From contig CATKHK010000036.1 of assembly GCA_949751835.1 (NCBI GenBank), positions 310,001 through 374,000 of the forward strand: a DNA stretch of 64,000 nt, written 5' to 3'. A program made the position numbers and the translations under genes. Below, piece after piece: positions 13,201 to 22,100 of this stretch. Numbering within the stretch: the first letter of the stretch is position 1; each line of letters starts with the position of its first letter. A model generated the notes under the pieces. It saw only the letters and a list, made by a program, of their open reading frames with translations. It was not told the DNA's origin and did not search any database. The stretch is from Blepharisma japonicum. Taxonomy: Eukaryota > Ciliophora > Heterotrichea > Heterotrichida > Blepharismidae.

Positions 13201-13945
13201 TTCCTTCTCCTGAAGAAAAAAAATATTTTCCATCATAAGTCATTGCAATGCATTTTACCGGAAAATTATGCTGTAATATTATCTCTTCGAAGGATTTTTT
13301 TGCTAAACTTCATTTTCTTACTGTTTTGTCGTCACTTGCTGAGTATAAAAATAATCTTCTTTGGTCTAATAAAATTTGGCACACTTGCTCAGAATGACCT
13401 AAAAATTCAAATTCTAGCTCAAAAAGCGGTAGTCTGTATCATCTAATTTTTGAGCTTTCTCCACAAATAAAGGCTCTTTGGTTTATCTCATCTAATAAAA
13501 GGCAGTGGATTTTTTCGCTTCCTAAAGGTACATCATATGTAACTTTTTTTTCGATGATATTGTATTTTGAGACAGACCCATTTTCACTGCCAAAGAAGAT
13601 AGAAACTCCATCAATGGAAAGAGAGAGACAAGATATAGAATGAGGAGTTGCTAATGTTGACTCAGCGTTCGACAAAATATTATTTGTGATTTCATCCATT
13701 TTAGAGATAAGTAGCATCTGGCGTGGGGTTAATTGCTTCTTTTTTCTACCTGTTATTTTCTTTTGAATTGGTTTTTCTATTGTTTCTAGAGGAGCTAGTT
13801 GCTCAAGCTCAATTTCTTGCTGAGTTTCTTGCTGGGTTTCTTGGTAATTTTCTTGAGTTTCTTCTTGATTGGTAGTAAGCAGAGGTTCTGAAATATCTCC
13901 CATATTAAATTTGTGCCAAATTAAATTTAATATTTTTTTCCGCAT
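10265..13945 (-). CDS. WD40-repeat / TRP-like cation channel fusion
   Basis: 1226 residues from the first Met; MGDISEPLL at 13903 is an equally good start. After a Gln/Glu-rich leader come roughly nine WD40 repeats (for example ASGGDDNLVIIWS, GGGDSKINIWDIE, SGSSDKSLRVWD), a helical linker with ankyrin-like pieces, then six membrane segments. The last contains NLLISIISDTYERV, the S6/TRP-type gate, preceded by a pore loop with LALGNYPDGDF. The tail is an acidic coiled coil. TGA codons at WD-repeat tryptophans and at NYVDWSRG join the blocks in one frame; the stop is TAG. Likely a membrane cation channel regulated through its propellers. Confidence 0.9.
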
Positions 13946-14487
13946 TGATGAGGATCAAGCATACCAAGTAAATATTTTAAAAAGAATATAAATTAATACT
14001 TTCGCTGCCAAATTGTAAGAATCGAAAAACTTTGGTAAAATATTTCATGAAGAATTTGATTTAAATAAATTATAAATAGTCTATTTATTTAATATTTATA
14101 ACTTTGATGATATTTAAGAATATGCAATGAGAAAAAGAAGTTATTGGTTTTAAGCTATAAGTCTTATTTCGACTGCAAAATCTAGCAGTCCAGTTTTTCA
14201 TATATGAATAAAAATTATCAAGCTCATGACTGTAATTTCAAATTCTCAATACCATTAATAAATTAATAAATTATTTAATATTTATCATTTAATTTGTCGA
14301 TTAAAAGAGCTTTTCATCCTCTTTATTGAAAACTCATTTAAACTTAATAAAAATCAATATATTAGTTCTTTATTATAAGCATTTATATTTTTTAATCTTT
14401 TCATATGATTATTGAGTTCTTTTTTGTTACTTCAATTGAACTTATTTCTTAAATTACTATTAAAATTACTCTAAATAGGGGGCTTAT
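13946..14487. other. Gene-free divergent promoter region
   Basis: 542 AT-rich bases between the starts of the channel gene and the bromodomain gene. It should contain both promoters. I see no open frame, RNA gene, or notable repeat. Confidence 0.5.
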
Positions 14488-15909
14488 ATGGAATTTACCT
14501 GTGACCAGATTTTAGCATTGAATGCTAAAATGCCTCGGTTATTTAAAATAGACAGAAAAATAAGCTCTAATACTCGCCATGTAATTTTTATACAGCGAAG
14601 AACCGAAGCCGAGAAATTACAAATAGGCACCCCATCCAAAGAGCCTATTCCCACCAAAAAAGGAAAAACCAAGAAAGCGAAAAAGATCGTTGAATTTGAT
14701 GGAGATACCTTAATATACAATGATTTACCCCAAGAGCAAACTCCAAATACTCGAAAAAAGTCTTTAAGATCCAAAAAAGCTCCTGGATCAGAAGAAGATG
14801 CTTCATCAGCTAGCAATGAACCTATTGAGCCAGCCCCAACCAAAAAAGCAAAAATTCCAAAGCCTCCAACTACAAAGTCTCCAGCCACAGGTAGAAAAAC
14901 AGCTGCTTTCAATAAAATCAAGTCGATCCTCCAACAAGTCATCAGGCATCCTATGGCTGAGCCTTTCCGAAATCCAGTTGAGATCAATGAATTTCCAGAC
15001 TATTACACAAAAGTCAAAGAGCCCATAGACCTGTCTACGATTGAGACAAAATTAAACGAAAATAAATATGAAACAGGTTATCAATTCGCAATTGACATGA
15101 GGCAGCTATGAAGCAACTCATTTTTATATTATGCTAAAGGCTCTGATACCTATCACATGACAGTTGAGCTTAGCTCGCTATTTGAAAAACTTATAAAAGG
15201 TAACGAAAGCCTCGTTCTAACAGGAAGAAAAGACATTGTCCAAGATCTCTATCATCAAGTGCAAACATTAACAAAAGAAATCCAAGGCTCAAAGATCAAA
15301 ATTGAAGAAAGCCCTCCAAAGCCCAAGCAAAAAGCAAAACCTGCTAATGAAAAGCCTATGACTTTAATAGAGAAGAAGAAGCTATGCCTCAATATAAAAA
15401 GTTTAAAACCCAAATATTTAAGAGGAGTCATAGACATAGTAAAAAAGTGCATGGACGTCAGTGAAAGAGAATTCCAATTTGACGTAGAAAACCTTCCCAC
15501 TGCGATTTGTAGGGAGCTCGAAAAGTATGTAAAAGCTTGCTTGAAAAATGAATCTCAAAATAAACCCAAAGCAAATGGAATGAATAGTGAAGACATTGAA
15601 AGGGTACGAAAGATAGCAGAAGAAAAACTGAAGCATGTGGATTTGAAAATTGAAGAATTGACAAGGGCACCACAGCAGGTAGAAAGTATAATGAAAAAAG
15701 AAAAAGAAGAAGAGGTTGTGGAAAGTTCAAGCACTAGTGAAAGTGAGGATGAAATCATACCACCTATGCAAGATATAGGACTTATACCGCCTAACAAAGA
15801 AGATAGTGAAAGTTTGCCAAGGGCTTCAGATGTATGAAATTCTTTGAGTAATGATTTAAGAGCCAAAAACCCTGAAATCTCATCTAGCGACATAGTAGAA
15901 ATTAACTAA
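14488..15909 (+). CDS. Bromodomain-NET (BET/GTE-like) chromatin protein
   Basis: 473 residues. A basic, Ser/Pro-rich N-terminus precedes a bromodomain at ~137-235 (FPDYYTKVKEPIDLSTIETK). A NET/ET domain at ~291-352 (MTLIEKKKLCLNIKSL, then LPTAICRELEKYV) follows, and the tail is acidic. TGA at 15109-15111 encodes the aromatic residue before SNSFLYY, and another TGA at 15835 extends the gene to TAA at 15907-15909. The usual acetyl-lysine-binding Asn (YN) is Tyr215, so recognition is probably altered. One bromodomain plus NET matches plant GTE proteins more than animal BETs. Likely reads histone acetylation and recruits transcription factors. Confidence 0.9.
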
Positions 15910-16152
15910 AAACTTAATTTTATTTTGTTTGGATAATATATTTTTTTTAAGCATAGATCTGTTCGAAATACATAAATTTGGTAATTTTCTATAATGGGCA
16001 AGTTTTCTCTTACTTTATCAAGAATAATTTTATTAATTTATAATATCGGCATGAGATTCAAATAGCTATTGTCTACATACTTATATTCAAGCTCACTTAA
16101 TCATTATTCTTTTGTTGTTAAATTTCCCATATTTCATCTTAAGAATCCTACC

Positions 16153-17361
16153 ATGAACATCTTGTCAATAGAATCAAAGTTTCAAGAATTAGACAAAAAA
16201 GATAGACACGCGAGGCTATACTACAACCCAAAAGCAGTAAAAGGTCTTAAACATCAATATATCAGTGACATCCGTGCTGATTTTCAGCATGACACTCTTC
16301 TCTATGGTTTAGGGTTGTTTTGAAACCAGGAATTCGAAAATGAAGGAGTAGCTACCGAAGAAAATATTCCGGAAGCTACTCAAGAAGAGCCCTCAAAGCA
16401 AGTAAAAAAAGATTCTGAGCCAAAGCCAGATATTATTGCAAAGCGAAAAAATCAAAAATTGCTTGACATCCAAAAACCTTTAGCTAAAGACGACTATCAG
16501 GGCATTTTTTCTAATACAAAAGTATTAAATCACGATTACCTTTATAAAAGGCCTCAACTAGAAAACAGAACAGCTGGTTGGAAAACTACTGGAGATCAAG
16601 ACATAACAGTTGTAAACAAAGCGGCCCAAGGAAGTATTAATAATCCTAAGAAGAGCAGCATTGAAGATTTAAAATCAAAAATAGATAAATATAGATCAGA
16701 TTACAAAGGAAAGCCAAGCAAAAAAATGCAAGAAGGCTTCACCCAAGATGAATTCAAAACAATGATGGAGGATCATCAGAGATTTTTGAGAGAAAATAAA
16801 GGAGCTGATAGAAATTTCCAGCTATCTCCTACAACATTAAGAAAGCTAAATACCTCAAACAGCTTTATACAGTCCAGAACTCCTGAGCCTACATTTGAGC
16901 TAAAACTTTCTGCGATTGACTCTTATGAAGATATCAATGATGGAAATATGTCTTTTATTGAAGGCAGTGAAAATAAAAGCTTTGAAAAGCCTTTAAGCTC
17001 TAATAACACTGATAGGCCATATAGAATTCAGTCAATGAAGCCAATTACTTTGGAAAGATTGAGCGAAAAAAGCCCAAAAAAAGGAAAAATTCAAATTCAG
17101 CTACCACCTATAATAAAGAATCAAAAGCCTAGCAAAACAAATTCTAATAAGCCAATTGCAAACCCTTTAACGCATGCTTTATATGCTTACAAGCAAAATT
17201 TGGATGCTTTCCATCCACATGCGTATCCTGCTAATTTAAGTATTTTTGAGACTCATGATTTCATAGAACAGCGATACTTCAGGTCTTATTTAAAAAATAA
17301 AAAAGCTGTAGAAGAGCCTGAGGTTTTATTAGGAGTTCATGGGAAGCCTGTGCTGATGTAG
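16153..17361 (+). CDS. Unknown protein, 402 residues
   Basis: Not recognised. The open frame runs further upstream to 16069 but only through a TTG, so ATG 16153 (MNILSIESKFQEL) is chosen. TGA at 16321-16323 (GLGLFWNQEF) is Trp. Most of the chain is polar and likely disordered (Lys, Ser, Asn, Pro), with small ordered patches near the N-terminus (DKKDRHARLYYNPKA) and the C-terminus (THALYAYKQNLDAFHPHAY). Ends in TAG, 29 bases from the convergent HAD gene. It could be a cytoskeletal or ciliary protein, but nothing in it proves that. Confidence 0.75.
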
Positions 17362-17390
17362 TTTTTATATAATTTACGTAATAATCATTA

Positions 17391-18287
17391 TTAGTTAAAT
17401 TTTCCTACTGATTCATATATGAAATCTGGAGAATAATCATATTTTGTATATGAATCCAATGTCTCTACTCCTGTTAAGACTAAAACTGATTTTATTCCTG
17501 CATTTTTTGCTAATAAAATATCTGTCTTCATAGTATCGCCGAAGAAAATTGATCTTTCTTTATTGATTCTGTCCCTTTCAAATATATAATTTAATAGATA
17601 AGGGTCTGGCTTGCCAATATTTACAAAATTTTTTATCCCGGATGATGCTAAAACTGCATCGACGGTGCAAGCAGCACATGGCAGTAAAAACTTTCCTAAC
17701 TTATATTGTGTATCATAATTAGGGGAGGCCATAATTGCTCCATTCTGCATGTGAATTGAGGCATAATAAATCATTTGATGGCTTAATGTGTCAGAATGAG
17801 AGACTATAACAGTTTTTATTTCTGGATCAATATTAAGCCTAAGATTTTCATAAATTGGAGGATTTAGTGACCTTGTATTAGTTACTCTGAATCCGAATTC
17901 AGTAAGTTCTTCATCTACACCATCTTCGCCTATTGTTAAAACTTTGGAATTTCTTGGAAAATTATTAGTTGCCCATTGCGCACTTGCATAAGCACCGTTT
18001 AAGATGTTTTCTTTTTTGACTGTGATTCCATATTTTGCAAAAAATTCTACTTGCTTTTCTCTTGTTCTTCAAGAATTATTTGTAACAAAATAAAGTTCTT
18101 TTCCCATATCACATAACTTGTTGATAAATTCCACTGCTCCAGGCAATGCTTGATGCCCATGAAAAAGCACTCCATCTACATCAAAGAAAAAGTTATCAAA
18201 ATCATTTAACATCAAGAAAATAATGTCAGAATAAAAATAATCGAAGAGTGGCTTAATTTTAGTAATAAAGGAAATATTCTTCAACAT
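17391..18287 (-). CDS. HAD-superfamily phosphatase (4-nitrophenylphosphatase/PGP type)
   Basis: 298 residues from the first Met; MLNDFDNFFFDVDG at 18212 may be the true start because the upstream gene stops only 12 bases before 18287. Motif I is FDVDGV (nucleophile Asp36), motif II TNNS, and motif IV GDTMKTDILLAKNAG, with the lysine of motif III in NIGKPDPYLL. This is the C2-capped class containing phosphoglycolate and pyridoxal phosphatases. TGA directly after TNNS is Trp (WRTREKQ), common at this place in the family. Substrate cannot be told from sequence. Confidence 0.92.
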
Positions 18288-18299
18288 TTATTAAAAAGA

Positions 18300-19001
18300 T
18301 TATCTTCGATAATCAGGCACAAAATTCGCTCTTTCATTGAGGATTTCTTTTTGCTCTTGTTTAAGCTCATTTAATCCATCATGTGCTGCAGATCTCGATT
18401 GCGCATATGTGAGCCCAAAAATATTATCAGCAGCTACTCTTCTGGAAACTCCTGTATATCCTGGAATAGGCTCTCCGTGCTTCATAGGCTCTTCTTGGTG
18501 TTCTTTCCCAAAGAAAATTTCTGTATGGGTCTTAAAATCGTCTCCTTTATTTTCTTGCTGAAAATTAACTTTGCTGTCCCCAAAAAATGCATTTGTAGCT
18601 GCTTTGAATTCCCTGTCTCCATCTTCAATAGCCCAGAACTTGTTTTGGGTTTCAATAGGAATAACAACTGGCTCTTTGCCTTTTTTAGGCTGAACCCCTA
18701 ATATTTCTGTTGCAGTTTTCTCTTTTACTGTATGCAAATTTATAAATTGCTCTCTATGGACGGACTTGTACTTATCCTTTGGCTCTACGTCCAAACCTTT
18801 TGGAAATTCCCCTGCTAAGGACTTGTGAGTGGTTTTCCCATAGGTTTCACCGAATAGGTTTTCAGATTTTACACTAGGGATGTAGCCTTGATAGCCTGGG
18901 ATGTGGCTTTGGTTCGCGTTTCTTCCGATCCCTTCTTCTTCATCTAGTCCAGATGGGATATGTCCTGTATAACCTGGTAAATGTTTGAACTGAGTCGTCA
19001 T
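18300..19001 (-). CDS. CIMIP2/FAM166-like ciliary microtubule inner protein
   Basis: 233 residues. It carries repeated PGYTGH/PGYQGYIP/PGYTGV motifs at the N-terminus and near the C-terminus, and LFGETYGK and IFGLTYAQS after them. This Pro-Gly-Tyr pattern followed by a G-x-TY-G element is the hallmark of the FAM166/CIMIP2 family, which lines the lumen of axonemal doublet microtubules. Family members are short and mostly unstructured, as here. No intron or TGA. Assignment rests on the motif pattern only. Confidence 0.7.
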   Translation of the reverse strand: MTTQFKHLPGYTGHIPSGLDEEEGIGRNANQSHIPGYQGYIPSVKSENLFGETYGKTTHKSLAGEFPKGLDVEPKDKYKSVHREQFINLHTVKEKTATEILGVQPKKGKEPVVIPIETQNKFWAIEDGDREFKAATNAFFGDSKVNFQQENKGDDFKTHTEIFFGKEHQEEPMKHGEPIPGYTGVSRRVAADNIFGLTYAQSRSAAHDGLNELKQEQKEILNERANFVPDYRR

Positions 19002-19102
19002 TTATATATAACTGTCGTTAAATGAAGATGATATTTGAGGAAATATGAATATAAAGAGATTTTCAACGAAGACTAACAAATTTAAGCATAAATAAAATTT
19101 TA

Positions 19103-22100
19103 TTAATAGCCTCTTTCGCGATCTGTTAAGAAAATAGAGCCAATGACAGAAGAAAACCACCCTCCCTGCTGCTCAGGCTCTTCTATAGGATCTTCTATAG
19201 CCTTTTCTTCAGTCTTATGCTTTATTCCAGTAGCCATTTCTTGTATGAGGCTTTGGAATTGCTCTTTGATTACAGCAATTTCTTCGTCTTTTTCTTTCAA
19301 TCTTTTCTCCAGATCGTGCGATTTTGCTTCCGATAGCAATTTTTCATAATAAGATTTTTGGTTTTCGAGGCTTGCGCGATTATCATTCTGGCTTTCTCTT
19401 ATTTTATCAAATAAAGCTTCAATTTCTCCATTGAGATTTCCTATTTTCTCATGCAAAATTTCTTTATCTTCTTCAAGCTCTTTAATTTTAGCTTCAAGCT
19501 CATATTTTTCATTTTGCAATGTATCATTTTCCTCTTTATTTATTTGATTTTCCGAAAGATTGTTGATTTCTTCATAAGATTTTGAGAGTTCGTAATCTTT
19601 TTGTTGAATTTGATATTGAAGATCTTCTATCTTCCCTTCTAATTCGTTTAGTTTTATATTCATTTCTTTTTTATGAGTTTTCTTTAGGGCTAATTTTTGC
19701 TCTAAGAACGACATTTCTTCTTTCAATTTTGATCTTTCTTCAGACAAAGCTAAATAGTTTTGCTTGATTTCTTTATTTTCAGTTCTTGATTTTTCGATTT
19801 CTTTTTCTAATAGTTGCAATTTACTTTTAAGCTGGGCATTTTCATTACTTAAATGGGAATCATTTTTTTCTTTTTTTTCTGAAAATTCATGAATTTCTCG
19901 CTGGAGATTTGTCTTAGCAATTTTTTCATTTTTAAGCTCTTGCTCTAGCATAAGAATTCTTTGATTTTTGTCAAGCAAAATGTTTTTTATTTCATCTATT
20001 TCGGATTCTTTTTCTGATATATTGTTCTGCAGCTCTAATAAATAATCTTCTTGATTTGTAGTGCTCTCTTTGTATTCTTCAAACGCAGTGACTGTATCTT
20101 CATAGTATTGCTTATTCTCAGATGCTTCGGTTTTATGCATTTCAATTTCTATCTCAAATTTTTTCCTTTCATTTATAAGAATTTGCTCATAGTGGGTTTT
20201 AACATCTTCTAGCTTTTGCCTATCAGAATTAATTTGGCTTGTTAACTTTTCTATTTCCTCTTCGTATTTTGATGCCATGCTAGCTAGCTCTGCTTGATTA
20301 TTTTCATTATTTCTTTGAATATCATCAACCAAGTTTTCATTTTTCAGCTGTAGATTAGAGTTTTCGAGAGTTTTTGCATCAAGCTCGCTTTTGAGATTTT
20401 CTAATTCATTGAATAAATCATCTTTTTCTTTTTGGAAGCTCTCTTTAAGAGCTGCAAGGTCTTTTTGATAATTTTCCATTTCAGTTTCAAAAGAGGTTAT
20501 TTGACTTTGGTAATTTTTTACTGTATCTGAATGGTTTTCTTGCAGAATCTTTAAATTTTCTTCTTGTGTGCTATTCTGTGCTTCAAGAACATCTACTTTT
20601 TCTTCAAAAAGCTTTATTTCTGACTGCAATAATAGAATTCTTTCATCTCTATCTACTATGCTTTGCTGGATTTCGATATAATCACTATTAATTTTATCGT
20701 AGTTTTGATTGAGGTTTACATAGTCCTCTTTTATGTTTTTTAGCTCAAAAATTTCTTTATTTTTATCGTAAATTTGTATCTCAAGAATCTTGCTGTCTGA
20801 TGCTAATTTTTCTAGTTTTTCTGATAGGTTATTTGCTTTGTTTTCTATCTCCAATCTAGATTTTTCAATGATTTCTAAATTCAAATCTTTTTCATTTAGC
20901 TCTTTATCTTTTTGTGAAATTATTGAAATATAATTTTTACTTTCTTCATCTGACTTGTGTAATAAATCTGACATTTGTTTATCTTTTAGGATAATTTCAT
21001 TTTCTAGCTCTTCTCTTTCTTTTTCGAGTGAATTAATGACATCTTTGAAGCTTTTATTTTTCTTTTCACTTTCTTCAAGTTTCCTTGAAATCTCATCAAC
21101 TGCTTTTTGTAATTTTGTTTCCCTCATGCTTGCCTCTGCTAAATCTGCTGAATATTTTTTCTCTATTATTTTTGCTTCGTCCAAATTTTTTGAAACCTCA
21201 TCAATGATTTTTTGTAATTTATTTTCTCTCACACCTGCATCTGTCAAATCTGCTAAATTTTTCTTCTCTATTATTTTTGCTTCTTCTAATTTTCTATTAG
21301 CAATTTCATTTTCTTCCTTATAAACAGTAAGCTTATTTTGATAATTTTTTATTTCATCATGATAGACTTTTTTGGTTTTTTCAAATTCTGCCTTTTCTCT
21401 TTCAGCTTTTTCGCTATTTTCATGCTCGGTTAAGTGGAATTCGTTTTTAATATTCTCTATATGCTCATGTGCTTCTCTTAACTCAATCTGCATTTTGTAA
21501 ATCTGTTCCTTTTGTTTATGTCCTTCTCTCTTTTCTTCAATAAGATAGGTATGGAGCCTAAGCTTTTCTGTTTCTGCTTGTTGCAATTGAGCTTGAAGTT
21601 CTATCATCGCATCCTCTTTAGGCTCACTCAGCATTTGCATTTTCAAGTTATGAATTTCGTCCTCTAGTGCTCTTCTGTTAGCTTCAAGATTTTTAATTTG
21701 CAGTAAGGCATGCTCATAATCTTCTTCTGCTTGTTTCTGTTCAAAAATCGATTTCTTTAAGTCAACATCAGCCTTGCTTTTGGCTTTACTTAAAATTCCA
21801 ATTTTCATTTCTTGCTCCTCTACAATTCCTTTTAGTCTTTCTAGCTCTTCATTGTTTTCTCGGCATTGATCTTTGAATTGCTTTATTTGATTTCTATTAG
21901 AAGAAATGGTTTGCTGCAATCTTTGTCTCTCTTCGTTAAAATACTGCTTATCGAGCTCTTGCTCATGCCTAAATCTGTCAAGTTGTTTTAATAATGCTGA
22001 TTTTTGGATATCAAGTTCTTGAATAGTTTCTCTAATTTCTGCTAATTCTAAGTCTTTTGTCCCAATATAAGATTGCAAAGAAAGTTTTTCATTTTCTAAC

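Noticed and set aside
10265-13945. Separate genes for the WD40 blocks and the channel
   Set aside because: All blocks are in one frame once TGA is Trp, and the TGA codons fall at expected WD40 tryptophans.
20955-21323. Open plus-strand frames opposite the coiled-coil gene (also 23178-23423, 24000-24290)
   Set aside because: They mirror the Glu/Lys-rich coiled coil (Ser/Phe/Leu-rich antisense) and are shadows.
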